From: UBA6109 sp035366835
Lineage (GTDB): Bacteria; Desulfobacterota; Syntrophia; Syntrophales; UBA6109
DNA: 64,000 nucleotides
Direction of reading: 5' to 3'
NCBI GenBank assembly: GCA_035366835.1
Contig: DAOSIS010000015.1
Location: forward strand, 1-64,000
The position numbers and the translations under genes were made by a program. Below are positions 1 to 8,224 of this stretch, piece after piece (the stretch's first letter is position 1; each line of letters starts with the position of its first letter). The notes beneath the pieces were generated by a model that made no database searches, was not told the origin of the DNA, and was given only the letters and a program-made list of their open reading frames with translations.

Positions 1-1
1 C

Positions 2-77
2 TGGTGGGCCAGGGCAGAATCGAACTGCCGACACATGGATTTTCAGTCCATTGCTCTACCGACTGAGCTACCGGCCC
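2..77 (-). tRNA. tRNA-Phe (GAA anticodon)
   Basis: Read on the minus strand the segment folds as a full cloverleaf: acceptor arm GGGCCGG pairs with CTGGCCC, a D arm GCTC/GAGC, an anticodon arm ATGGA/TCCAT enclosing the loop CTGAAAA (anticodon GAA, phenylalanine), and a T arm GGCAG/CTGCC with TTCGATT loop. The discriminator is A and the CCA tail is encoded in the DNA. Confidence 0.95.
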
Positions 78-118
78 ATTGCGCCGCAAGCGCAGAAGCG
101 GCGAAAAGAGGCTTTCCT

Positions 119-640
119 CTATATAATGTAGTCCTCTTTGTCAAGGTCTTTTTCCGGCGCCGAAGGCGGCGTTTCTACGCGCTTTTTCCTCTCGTAAACC
201 ACGACCGTTCCGGCGATGTGATCGTGCCAGCCCCGCTTCCTGCGGTCCACGGCGATCCATAGAAATCCCAGGTAGAGGGGCAGGAGCGATACGATGTAGC
301 CCACCCAGCGCAGGAAGGCGAGTCCGAACGTCATCGGGCTTCCATCGAGGGGCCGCACGCGAAGCCCCATGATCATCTTCCCCGGCGTCCGCCCGCCGGC
401 GCCGTGGAAGTAAACGAAATAGAGGAACTTCGTCACGAACGAGGCCGCGGCGGCGTAGCCCAGGAAGAGCGGGCCCCCGTAGGTTATGAGGGCCGGCCAT
501 TCGTCCGGCGTCAGGCGACCGAGCAGCAAAGCGACGACACCCGTGAGCAGGAGAAGATGGACGACGACGAAGATGATGGCGGCGTCGATGGCAAAGGCCA
601 GGGCCCGCCGCCAGAATCCTCCGTAACGTTCGACGGTCAT
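119..640 (-). CDS. RDD family membrane protein
   Basis: A 173-residue membrane protein of the RDD family, whose biochemical role is generally unknown. The family signature is visible: an Arg-rich start to the first helix followed by Asp (RRALAFAID, about residues 11-19), a conserved GRTPGKMIMGLRV segment near residues 83-95, and three hydrophobic stretches (about 12-40, 55-78 and 105-128). The N terminus is preceded by no signal peptide. Its ATG overlaps the stop of rsmE by 4 nt (ATGA), so it is the last gene of a coupled prmA-rsmE-RDD operon. Family assignment is firm, function is not. Confidence 0.85.
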   Translation of the reverse strand: MTVERYGGFWRRALAFAIDAAIIFVVVHLLLLTGVVALLLGRLTPDEWPALITYGGPLFLGYAAAASFVTKFLYFVYFHGAGGRTPGKMIMGLRVRPLDGSPMTFGLAFLRWVGYIVSLLPLYLGFLWIAVDRRKRGWHDHIAGTVVVYERKKRVETPPSAPEKDLDKEDYII

Positions 641-1416
641 GGCGCGGGACTCCTCTCTGCGGAGACGCCTCCGAAGGACCCCAGCTCGTACTGAAGAATC
701 GACAGGATGGCGACAACGGCCGTCTCGACCTTGAGCACCCGCGGGCCGATGCTGACGGACCGGAATCCCGCCGACAGGGCCGCCTCGACTTCTTCCGGCG
801 CGAATCCCCCCTCGGGGCCGATGAGGACGAAGCAGGCGCCCGGCGGCTTGTCGCGCCAGGGCGAAAGCACTTCCCGTGCGCCGCGCTGCGATTCCTCTTC
901 CCAGAAGATCAGTTTCAGGTCCGCCGGGGAGGAGGCGTCGAGGACGTCCCGGAGCGATCCCGGCTTTTCGAGGGCGGGAAGGAAGAGCCTGCCGGACTGC
1001 CGCGCCGCCTCAAAGGCGATCTTCCGCCAGCGGTCGGCCTTGGATGCGGCCGCGGAGGGAGAGAGCCGCGGGACGGAGCGCTGGGAAGAGAAGGGCAGGA
1101 TGCGCGAGACGCCGACTTCGACGGCCTTCCGGACGACCGCGTCCATCGTCACGCCTTTCGGCAAGGCTTGGGCGAGGCTGATGCGGGGGCCGGTCTCGGT
1201 GCGTTCGGTGCGGCTCAGGACTTCTACGACGACGGTTTGGGGATTGATGCGCTCGACGCGGGCCGCGAATTCGAGACCCGCGCCGTCGAAGAGCAGGAAC
1301 GGATCGCCCGCCTTCAGGCGCAGGACGGACCGGATGTAATGGGCGTCGTCGCCCGTGAGGTCGCGCCGCTGCCCTTCCAGCAGGCCCGGGGCGGTCAGGA
1401 TGCGCGGTGTGGTCAC
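637..1416 (-). CDS. rsmE: 16S rRNA (uracil-1498-N3)-methyltransferase RsmE
   Basis: SPOUT-class enzyme expected to methylate N3 of U1498 in 16S rRNA with S-adenosylmethionine. The 259-residue protein has the N-terminal PUA-like part (HYIRSVLRLKAGD) and the C-terminal trefoil-knot motifs IGPEGGFAPEE and SIGPRVLKVETA near the end. I start it at the GTG at 1416 because that codon overlaps the prmA stop as GTGA and sits 8 nt after a strong GGAGGAGG ribosome site; a longer in-frame reading to 1455 would lie inside prmA. The pairing prmA-rsmE is common and groups two translation-machinery methyltransferases. Confidence 0.92.
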   Translation of the reverse strand: MTTPRILTAPGLLEGQRRDLTGDDAHYIRSVLRLKAGDPFLLFDGAGLEFAARVERINPQTVVVEVLSRTERTETGPRISLAQALPKGVTMDAVVRKAVEVGVSRILPFSSQRSVPRLSPSAAASKADRWRKIAFEAARQSGRLFLPALEKPGSLRDVLDASSPADLKLIFWEEESQRGAREVLSPWRDKPPGACFVLIGPEGGFAPEEVEAALSAGFRSVSIGPRVLKVETAVVAILSILQYELGSFGGVSAERSPAP

Positions 1417-2369
1417 CGGCCGTCCTCCTCCTTTTTCAGGACGTAACAGTACCACTCTTTTTCCGAGATCGCGTTGTGGATGGCGAGCGGCGGGACAAGG
1501 AAATGCTCCTCGATGTCGGAGCGGTCCTGGTCGATGATGCCCGAGATGACGAGATAGCCGTTGCGCTGCACGAGCGACAGGAGGTGACTGCGGAGCCTGA
1601 GGAGGATCTTGGCCGTGAGGTTGGCGACGATCAGCTCGAAGGACTCATGGATGCCGGTGACGTCCCTGTTGAGGATCTCCAGGCGGTCCGTGACTTCATT
1701 GATCCCGCTGTTTTCCCGCGCAATCTCCACGGCCTTCTTGTCCGTATCGACGCAGAGCACGCGCTCGGCGCCGAGCTTTGCGCCGGCGATCCCGAGGATG
1801 CCGGTGCCCGTGCCTACGTCGAGCATCCGCCAGCGGGGAAAGGTCCGGTCCTTCAACAGGAGGTCTTCGATCGCCCCGAGGCACATCCGCGTCGAGGCGT
1901 GCTGGCCCGTTCCGAAGGCCATGCCGGGGTCGATCTCGATGACGATGTCCCGGCTGGAAGGCGAGTAGCGCTCCCATGTGGGTTTGATGACGATGTTGCG
2001 GCTCACCCGGATCGGCTTGAAATACTTCTTCCAGGCCTCGGCCCAGTCGGGGTCGGAGATTTCCTCCGTCGAAAGGACGACCTCCGGGAGGTCGGGGAAG
2101 ATCTCGTGCAGGCTCGCGGCGTAGGCCTTGAGCGAGGCCAGCCTCTTTTCGAGGCGGATGTCGAAGGGGAGATAGGCCTTGATCGACCCGGGGAACGTTC
2201 CCTTGGGGAGGTCGTCCAGGGCGGCCGGAACGGCCTCCTCTTGGAACACCCCCTGGGCGCCGAGCTCCGTGAGGAAGTTGGAGAGGGCGTCGCCCAATTC
2301 GGCGGGCGCCGTCGCCTCGATCTTCAGCCACCTTTCCTTTTTTGGAGTTTCCTTCGGGGTCTCCGCCAT
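1413..2369 (-). CDS. prmA: Ribosomal protein L11 methyltransferase PrmA
   Basis: Class I SAM-dependent methyltransferase predicted to trimethylate ribosomal protein L11. At 318 residues it is near the usual PrmA size. The N-terminal substrate-recognition domain (about 1-130) is followed by the family motif DPGMAFGTGQHAST, the SAM-binding glycine loop LDVGTGTGILGIAGAKLGA, the acidic VDTD strand end and the VANLTAKILL motif equivalent to the usual NPPY region. It begins the leftward operon with rsmE and the RDD gene and overlaps rsmE by 4 nt. Confidence 0.94.
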   Translation of the reverse strand: MAETPKETPKKERWLKIEATAPAELGDALSNFLTELGAQGVFQEEAVPAALDDLPKGTFPGSIKAYLPFDIRLEKRLASLKAYAASLHEIFPDLPEVVLSTEEISDPDWAEAWKKYFKPIRVSRNIVIKPTWERYSPSSRDIVIEIDPGMAFGTGQHASTRMCLGAIEDLLLKDRTFPRWRMLDVGTGTGILGIAGAKLGAERVLCVDTDKKAVEIARENSGINEVTDRLEILNRDVTGIHESFELIVANLTAKILLRLRSHLLSLVQRNGYLVISGIIDQDRSDIEEHFLVPPLAIHNAISEKEWYCYVLKKEEDGR

Positions 2370-2547
2370 GACGGCCTCCTCGGTGCGAGGTCAACGGTGA
2401 TTTTTTCCGGAACCGGACGGTCAAGCTATAACCCCTTTCGGCGGAGATTGCAAGGCGCGGCGGCACCCCGGCCGGCTTGAATTTTCGGGGTCGCCGTGCT
2501 AGCGTCGGAGCGTCCGGTTTTTCCAGCCGGAATCGAGGAGATCGCCT

Positions 2548-3204
2548 GTGCGTTACTATCCCGTCAACCTGGATATCCGGGGGAGGCGATGCGTGGTCAT
2601 CGGAGGCGGAGCCGTCGCCGTGAGGAAAGTGGAGCGCCTGCTCGAATGCGGCGCGAAGATCACCGTGGTGTCCGAAAAGCTTGCGCCGGCCCTCGTTCAC
2701 CTGAGGGAGAAGGGCGCCATCGAACACGTGCCGTCGGACTATGACGGGAGGCATCTCCGCGGCGCGTTCCTCGTGGTCGGCGCCACGGACCGGGACGATG
2801 TGAACGGGCGGATCAGCGACGACTGCCGGCGCGCGGGCATCCTGGTGAACATCGTGGACGACCCGGCGCGGTGCGATTTCATCCTGCCGTCGCTGGTGCA
2901 GCGGGGGGACCTGCAGATCGCCGTTTCCACGGCGGGCGCGAGCCCGGCGCTGGCGAAGAAGCTGCGGCTGGAGCTGGAGGAAAGGTACGGACCGGCCTAT
3001 GCGATCCTGGCCGCCATCCTCGGGGAACTGCGGGCCGGGGTGACGAAGCGCGGCGGCCCGGCGGAGGACCGCGGGAAGGTGTTCGAGACCCTCGTGAACT
3101 CGGATATCGTCGCGGCGATCGAACGGGGCGACCGGGATGGCGTCCGGAGGATCATCCGCGACATCGCGGGCCTGGAATTCGACGCGGACCGGTTCATGAA
3201 GTGA
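2548..3204 (+). CDS. Precorrin-2 dehydrogenase / sirohydrochlorin ferrochelatase (Met8/CysG N-terminal type)
   Basis: Predicted to oxidise precorrin-2 to sirohydrochlorin with NAD and probably to insert iron to give siroheme, the branch point here between siroheme and heme b. The 218-residue protein opens on a GTG and shows the NAD-binding motif VVIGGGAVAVRK (about 14-25), the VGATDRDDVN segment and the central STAGASPALAKKLR motif (about 130-145) typical of Met8 and the CysG N-terminal half. It lacks a methyltransferase domain, which is supplied by the separate cobA-hemD fusion at 6701. It is the first gene of the tetrapyrrole cluster, separated from the next gene by a repeat-filled gap. Confidence 0.9.
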   Translation: MRYYPVNLDIRGRRCVVIGGGAVAVRKVERLLECGAKITVVSEKLAPALVHLREKGAIEHVPSDYDGRHLRGAFLVVGATDRDDVNGRISDDCRRAGILVNIVDDPARCDFILPSLVQRGDLQIAVSTAGASPALAKKLRLELEERYGPAYAILAAILGELRAGVTKRGGPAEDRGKVFETLVNSDIVAAIERGDRDGVRRIIRDIAGLEFDADRFMK

Positions 3205-3224
3205 GGGCGCGGAAGACAAAAATG

Positions 3225-3395
3225 GTTGTCATTCCCTCTATGCCTCCTCCTGTCTTTCCCGCGAAAGCGGGGGGCGAGCGCCCTGCGTGCCCATTTGTGT
3301 CACCCCCGCGAAAGCGGGGGTCCAGGGCTTTGCTGAGCACAACGCGAAGTTCGAAAGACACTGGGTTCCCGCTTTCGCGGGAATGACAAATTAGA
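3225..3395. repeat. Cluster of short palindromic (REP-like) repeats
   Basis: The gap between the siroheme gene and the CcsB-like gene holds three hairpin-forming units built on CCCGCGAAAGCGGG at about 3258-3272, 3303-3320 and 3367-3382. The 3303-3382 portion matches, in inverted orientation and imperfectly, the element at about 13411-13520, so this is a dispersed intergenic repeat family. Confidence 0.75.
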
Positions 3396-3436
3396 GAAGC
3401 GGAAATGACAGAGAAGTAAGCGGAAGAGTGTGAGAT

Positions 3437-4255
3437 ATGGACATTCTTTTCTTCAAAGCGGCCGTCGCTGCCTACCTCGCGAGCGCCGTCGCCTACGGGT
3501 TTTCCCTGACGACCCGGCAGGTCTCCGCCGCGAGGGTGGCCACGTGGTTCATGTTTGCCGCCTTCCTCTGCCACAGCATGTCCTTTTTCGCCCTCTTCAC
3601 CGGATCGGCCGGCCGCGTTCCCCTGACGAGCATCCACGAAACGCTCTCCCTTTTCGTCTGGGCGATGACCGGCGTCTATCTCGTCCTGCAGCTCAAGACG
3701 AAGACGCGGGTCCTCGGGGCCTTCATCTCGCCCGTGGCGGTGGTCGTGATGATCGTCGCCTCGGTCCGCCTGGGGGGCGAGGTGTCCCTGCCGGCCCCTC
3801 TGCAGAGTTCGCTCGTGCCGGTGCACGTGTTCCTGTCCGTGATCGGCGAGGCCCTCTTCGTGATCGCCGGTGCGGCCGGCGCCATGTACCTGATCCAAGA
3901 CCGCCTGATCAAGAAGAGGGGGAAGAGGAGCTTCAGCCGCTACCTGCCGTCGCTCCTGGACCTGGACCGGATCCATCACGTCTGTCTCATGGCCGGATTC
4001 CCCGTGCTGACGCTGGGGATATTCGTCGGTTCCATCTGGGCGCGGACGGCCTGGGGAAGCGCCTGGCAGTGGGACCCCAAACAGGTCTGGACGCTTGCCT
4101 TCTGGCTTCTCTACGCCTTCCTCCTGCACCAGAGGCTCGCCATCGGCTGGAAGGGCCACCGGGCGGCCCTTTTTTCGGTCCTGGCCCTGGCGGTCGTGAT
4201 CGTGTTTTTCGTCGCAGGCGCGGTCTTTTTCCCCACGGTGCACAGGTTCGCGTGA
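3437..4255 (+). CDS. Cytochrome c assembly protein of the CcsA/CcsB/HemX type
   Basis: A 272-residue integral membrane protein with about eight hydrophobic helices. The WWD-like signature WGSAWQWDPKQVW near residues 210-222 is the heme-handling motif of CcmC/CcmF/CcsA proteins, and conserved histidines flank it (HESFH-like ST-I-HETLSLF near 55 and LLHQRLAIGW near 232). Such HemX-like genes often sit directly upstream of hemA; here the gap to hemA is 4 nt. The likely role is heme export or heme-pathway control rather than a catalytic biosynthetic step, but this cannot be decided from sequence. Confidence 0.85.
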   Translation: MDILFFKAAVAAYLASAVAYGFSLTTRQVSAARVATWFMFAAFLCHSMSFFALFTGSAGRVPLTSIHETLSLFVWAMTGVYLVLQLKTKTRVLGAFISPVAVVVMIVASVRLGGEVSLPAPLQSSLVPVHVFLSVIGEALFVIAGAAGAMYLIQDRLIKKRGKRSFSRYLPSLLDLDRIHHVCLMAGFPVLTLGIFVGSIWARTAWGSAWQWDPKQVWTLAFWLLYAFLLHQRLAIGWKGHRAALFSVLALAVVIVFFVAGAVFFPTVHRFA

Positions 4256-4259
4256 TCCT

Positions 4260-5564
4260 ATGAAGCTCGTTCTCGTCGGCATGAATCATCAGAGCGCCCC
4301 CCTGGAAGTCCGGGAGAGGATGGCGCTCGCCTGCGGGGACGCCCGGACGTCGCTGCGGGAGATCGTCCTCCTGCCCGACGTGCGCGAGGTCCTTTACCTC
4401 TGCACCTGCAACCGGATCGAGATCCTCGCCCATGTGCCGGCGTCTGCGGACGCCGGGTTCCTGCGGGCCTTTGCGGCTGCGCAGGGCGGGCTCTCCGAGA
4501 AGGAGGCCGCCGATTTCCTGTACGCGCGCGAAAACGACGAGGCCGTGCGGCACCTCTTCCGGGTCGCCGCGGGCATCGATTCCCTCGTGATGGGCGAGCC
4601 CCAGATCCTGGGACAGGTCAAGGAGGCCTACCGCCAGGCGGTCCGCAGCCGGACCAACGGCATCCTTCTCAACAAGACGATGCACCACACCTTCCGCGTC
4701 GCCAAGCGCATCCGCACCGAGACGGGGATCGCGGACAACGCCGTCTCCGTGAGCTTCGCCGCCGTCGAGCTGGCGAAGAAGATCTTCGGCGACCTGGGCG
4801 GGAAGACCGTCCTCGTGGTCGGGGCCGGCGAGATGGCGGAGCTGGCGGCCCGCCACCTGATCGCGAACGGGGCGGCGCGCATCCTCGTCGCGAACCGGAC
4901 CCCCGAACGCGCCGCGGCGCTGGCGAAATCCTTCGGCGGGACGGCCGTGCCCTTCGCCGAAATCGGCCGGGCGCTGCAGGAGGCGGACATCGTCATCAGC
5001 TCGACGGGTGCGTCCGGCTTCGTGATCAACGTGGAGATGGTCGCGGCTGCCCTGTACCGGAAGAAGAACCGCCTGCTGTTCCTGATCGACATCGCCGTGC
5101 CGAGGGACATCGAGCCCAACGCCGGCGACATCGACAACGTCTACCTGTACAACATCGACCACCTCCAGGAGGTCGTCGACGAGAACCGCGCCTCCCGCAT
5201 GCGGGAGGCCGTGCGGGCCGAGGCGATCATCGAGGAGGAGGTCGGCCGCTTCCGCGCCTGGTTCGATGCCCTCGACGTCGTTCCCACGATCGTCGCGCTC
5301 AGGGAGAAACTCGAAGGCGTGGCGCAGGGCGAGCTCAAGGACGCAACCGCCTGGCTCGCGGGCCTCAAGGAGGAGGACCGCCGGCGGGTGGAGTATCTCG
5401 CAACCGCGATGATCAACAAGATCCTCCACGATCCGATCACCGCCCTGAAGGACGAGAGCGCCGACGGCGGGGGGCTTCCCTACGTGGCGGCGGTCCGGAG
5501 GCTCTTCGGCTTGGACCGGGAGACGCAAAAACCGGAAGGAGAAACGCCATCGACCGGACATTGA
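4260..5564 (+). CDS. hemA: Glutamyl-tRNA reductase
   Basis: Reduces glutamyl-tRNA(Glu) to glutamate-1-semialdehyde with NADPH, the first committed step of C5 tetrapyrrole synthesis. The 434-residue protein has the catalytic cysteine in CTCNRIEI (Cys50), the GEPQILGQVKEAY motif near 120, the NADPH loop VVGAGEMAELAARHL and the C-terminal dimerisation helices. It starts 4 nt after the CcsB-like gene and its stop overlaps the candidate TTG start of hemC. The partner enzyme HemL is not in this window. Confidence 0.96.
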   Translation: MKLVLVGMNHQSAPLEVRERMALACGDARTSLREIVLLPDVREVLYLCTCNRIEILAHVPASADAGFLRAFAAAQGGLSEKEAADFLYARENDEAVRHLFRVAAGIDSLVMGEPQILGQVKEAYRQAVRSRTNGILLNKTMHHTFRVAKRIRTETGIADNAVSVSFAAVELAKKIFGDLGGKTVLVVGAGEMAELAARHLIANGAARILVANRTPERAAALAKSFGGTAVPFAEIGRALQEADIVISSTGASGFVINVEMVAAALYRKKNRLLFLIDIAVPRDIEPNAGDIDNVYLYNIDHLQEVVDENRASRMREAVRAEAIIEEEVGRFRAWFDALDVVPTIVALREKLEGVAQGELKDATAWLAGLKEEDRRRVEYLATAMINKILHDPITALKDESADGGGLPYVAAVRRLFGLDRETQKPEGETPSTGH

Positions 5565-6475
5565 GAATCGGCAGCCGGGGCAGCTCCCTGGCGCTCACGC
5601 AGACCAACGTCGTGGCGAAGGCCCTCCGGGACGCGAACCCCGGACTGCAGACGGAGATCTTGATCATCCGGACGAAGGGCGACATCATGCAGGACACGGC
5701 CCTGGCGCGGATCGGCGGCAAGGGGCTCTTCGTCAAGGAGATCGAGGAGGCGCTCCTGGCGGGGACGGTCGACATCGCCGTCCACAGCCTGAAGGACATG
5801 CCCGCCGAACTTCCTGAAGGGCTGGAGATCGGCGCGACGCCGGAGCGCGGGGACCCACGGGACGCCTGGATCGCGGCCGACGGCCGGCGGATCGAGGATG
5901 CGCCCCCCGGCGCCCGTATCGGGACGGGATCGCTCCGGCGCGGCCTGCAGGTCAGGAGGATGGTGCCCCAGGCGGAGATCGTGCCGATCCGGGGAAACCT
6001 GGATACGCGGATCCGGAAGATTGCCTCCGAGAGGCTGGCGGGGGTCGTCGTGGCGGCGGCGGGGCTGAGCCGCATGGGATGGACGGATCGGGCGACGCAG
6101 ATCCTCGCGCCGGATGTGATGCTGCCGGCCGTCGGCCAGGGGATCCTCGCCGTCGAGATGCGCAGCGGCGATCGCGGCGTCCGGGAGATCCTGCAGCCCA
6201 TTAACGATGCCGCCACCGGGCTGGCGGCGAAGGCGGAGCGGGCGTTCCTGCGGGCGCTGGGCGGCGGCTGCCAGCTGCCGGTTGCGGCCTACGCGGAAAG
6301 CCGGGAGGGGCGGCTGCGGATCACGGGCCTCGTGGGAAGCGCGGACGGATCGGCTGCGATCCGCGACGCGATGGAGGGGCCGGACGAAAGCGCCGCGGCC
6401 ATGGGAACGGAAGTGGCCGAAAGGATCCTCCGCGCCGGGGGCAGGGAACTGCTCGCCGCGGTGTACGGGAAGTAA
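5561..6475 (+). CDS. hemC: Hydroxymethylbilane synthase (porphobilinogen deaminase)
   Basis: Polymerises four porphobilinogens into hydroxymethylbilane. The sequence RIGSRGSSLALTQTN at the N terminus, KDMPAELPEGL, GTGSLRR and the dipyrromethane-cofactor cysteine in LGGGCQLPVAA are all diagnostic. The given start is a TTG at 5561 that overlaps the hemA stop (TTGA), but the only good ribosome site (AAGGAG, 5536-5541) is 19 nt from that TTG and 7 nt from an in-frame ATC at 5549. HemC proteins commonly begin M-x-R-T-L-R-I-G, which matches the reading from the ATC (xDRTLRIG), so a rare AUC start is possible. Confidence 0.93.
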   Translation: MRIGSRGSSLALTQTNVVAKALRDANPGLQTEILIIRTKGDIMQDTALARIGGKGLFVKEIEEALLAGTVDIAVHSLKDMPAELPEGLEIGATPERGDPRDAWIAADGRRIEDAPPGARIGTGSLRRGLQVRRMVPQAEIVPIRGNLDTRIRKIASERLAGVVVAAAGLSRMGWTDRATQILAPDVMLPAVGQGILAVEMRSGDRGVREILQPINDAATGLAAKAERAFLRALGGGCQLPVAAYAESREGRLRITGLVGSADGSAAIRDAMEGPDESAAAMGTEVAERILRAGGRELLAAVYGK

Positions 6476-6499
6476 TTCCCCGTTATTCCCGTTTTCTGT

Positions 6500-6690
6500 T
6501 TGTCATTCCCGCGAACGCGGGAATCCAGGGAATTCGGGGAGATCGTCTTCGCCGCTCTTGGAGTATGCAAAGAGCTGGGTCTCCGCGTTCGCGAGGACGA
6601 CGCGGTCCTGGACGGCATGTGGAACGACCCCATCGCTGGGTCCCCGCGTTCGCGAGGACGACAGGGGTGATTGTCATTCCCGAGGGAGCG
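6500..6690. repeat. REP-like palindromic repeats upstream of cobA-hemD
   Basis: A perfect-looking hairpin ATTCCCGCG-AA-CGCGGGAAT lies at 6505-6524 and two related CCGCGTTCGCGAGG units follow at about 6582-6598 and 6641-6657, each beside a GCTGGGTC or CTGGGTC tail. They belong to the same family as the units at 3.2, 11.7, 12.3 and 13.4 kb. Confidence 0.7.
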
Positions 6691-6700
6691 GGAGGTCATC

Positions 6701-8224
6701 GTGAAAAAAGGCAAGGTCTATATCGTCGGCGCCGGTCCGGGGGACGCGGGGCTCATCACGCTGAAGGGTGTCCGGTGCCTGGAGCGGGCGGACGTCGTGA
6801 TCTACGATCACTTGGTCAACCCGGAGATCCTGCGCCACGCCCACGCGGAGGCGCAGTTCATCTACGCGGGCAAGCAGGGCGGCGACCACACGCTGTCCCA
6901 GGACGAGATCAACGCCCGCCTCGTCGCGGAGGCGGCGGCCGGCAAGATCGTCACCCGTCTCAAAGGCGGGGACCCGCTCATCTTCGGCCGCGGCGGCGAA
7001 GAGGCCGAAGTCCTCAGCAATGCGGGCATCGACTTCGAGATCGTTCCCGGCGTCACCTCCGCCATTGCCGTGCCGGCCTATGCCGGGATCTCGTTGACCC
7101 AGCGGGGATACACCTCGACGCTCGCCTTCGTGACAGGCCACGAGGACCCGAACAAGGAAGGGAGCGACATCGACTGGCGAAGCCTCGCCGGGATCGGGAC
7201 CCTCGTTTTTCTCATGGGCGTCAAGAACCTTCCGAGCATCGCCGCCGAGCTGATCGCGCACGGCAAGGCCGCCGAAACTCCGGCCGCGCTGATCCGCTGG
7301 GGCACGACACCGGACCAGCGGACCGTGACGGCCCCGCTCTCCGGCATCGCCGATGCCGCGGAGAGGGCAGCCATCGAGCCGCCGGCGATCCTCGTTGTGG
7401 GCGACGTGGTGTCGCTCCGGGAAAGACTGAACTGGTTCGAAAGACTCCCCCTCTTCGGGAAGGGGATCGTCGTCACGAGGCCGGAGGATCAGGCCGAAGG
7501 GCTGCGCGCGCTCCTGGCGGCCCAGGGGGCGCGGGTGATCTTCTTCCCGACGATCCGCGTGGAGCCGCCTGCGGGCTGGGGGCCCGTCGACGATGCGATC
7601 GGGCGGATCGGCGCCTACGGCTGGATCGTCTTCACGAGCGCCAACGGCGTCGACTTTTTCCTGAAGCGGCTGAAGGAAAAGGGACGGGATCTCCGGGACC
7701 TCAAGAGCATCCGCATTGCCACGATCGGGCCCGCCACGGCGGCGAAGCTCAGGGCACTGGGCCTGCGCGTGGACCTCGTGCCGGAACGGTACCTCTCGGA
7801 AGGCGTCGTCGAGGCCTTCTCCGCGCTCGACATGGCGGGCAAATGCGTCCTCCTGCCCCGGGCGGAGGAGGCGCGGGACGTCATCCCCGAGGGGCTGCGG
7901 CGGATGGGGGCGGCGGTGGACGTCGTGACCGTCTACCGGACGGTCTCCTCGGACCGCGATCCCGCGGAGATCCTCGGACCGCTGCGCGAGGGCCGGATCG
8001 ACGTCCTCACCTTCACGAGCCCCTCGACGCTGACGAACTTCCTCAGGCTGATGGGGAGCGACTTCGCGCTTCCGGCGGGCGTCAAGATCGCCTGCATCGG
8101 CCCGATCACGGCTGCCGCCGTCCGCAAGGCGGGCCTGCCGGTCGACATCGTGGAGGAGCGCTATACCGTGGAGGGCCTCGTCGAGGCAATCGTGCGGCAT
8201 TTTGCAGGCGGAGGCGCGGCATGA
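6701..8224 (+). CDS. Uroporphyrinogen-III C-methyltransferase / uroporphyrinogen-III synthase fusion
   Basis: A 507-residue bifunctional protein. The N-terminal half (to about 245) is a SUMT/CobA methyltransferase with the SAM motif VGAGPGDAGLITLKG, GGDPLIFGRGGEE and LMGVKNLPSIA, converting uroporphyrinogen III to precorrin-2. The C-terminal half (from about 250, after LPLFGKGIVVTRPEDQA) is a HemD synthase with the FTSANGVDFF and FTSPSTLTNF segments, which closes hydroxymethylbilane to uroporphyrinogen III. The GTG at 6701 is chosen because GGGAGG lies 5 nt upstream; an earlier in-frame start at 6671 falls within the repeat. The stop overlaps ahbC as ATGA. Confidence 0.93.
   Translation: MKKGKVYIVGAGPGDAGLITLKGVRCLERADVVIYDHLVNPEILRHAHAEAQFIYAGKQGGDHTLSQDEINARLVAEAAAGKIVTRLKGGDPLIFGRGGEEAEVLSNAGIDFEIVPGVTSAIAVPAYAGISLTQRGYTSTLAFVTGHEDPNKEGSDIDWRSLAGIGTLVFLMGVKNLPSIAAELIAHGKAAETPAALIRWGTTPDQRTVTAPLSGIADAAERAAIEPPAILVVGDVVSLRERLNWFERLPLFGKGIVVTRPEDQAEGLRALLAAQGARVIFFPTIRVEPPAGWGPVDDAIGRIGAYGWIVFTSANGVDFFLKRLKEKGRDLRDLKSIRIATIGPATAAKLRALGLRVDLVPERYLSEGVVEAFSALDMAGKCVLLPRAEEARDVIPEGLRRMGAAVDVVTVYRTVSSDRDPAEILGPLREGRIDVLTFTSPSTLTNFLRLMGSDFALPAGVKIACIGPITAAAVRKAGLPVDIVEERYTVEGLVEAIVRHFAGGGAA

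Noticed and set aside
3987..5561. Long antisense frame over hemA
   Set aside because: HemA motifs on the plus strand are unambiguous; the antisense translation is compositionally biased.
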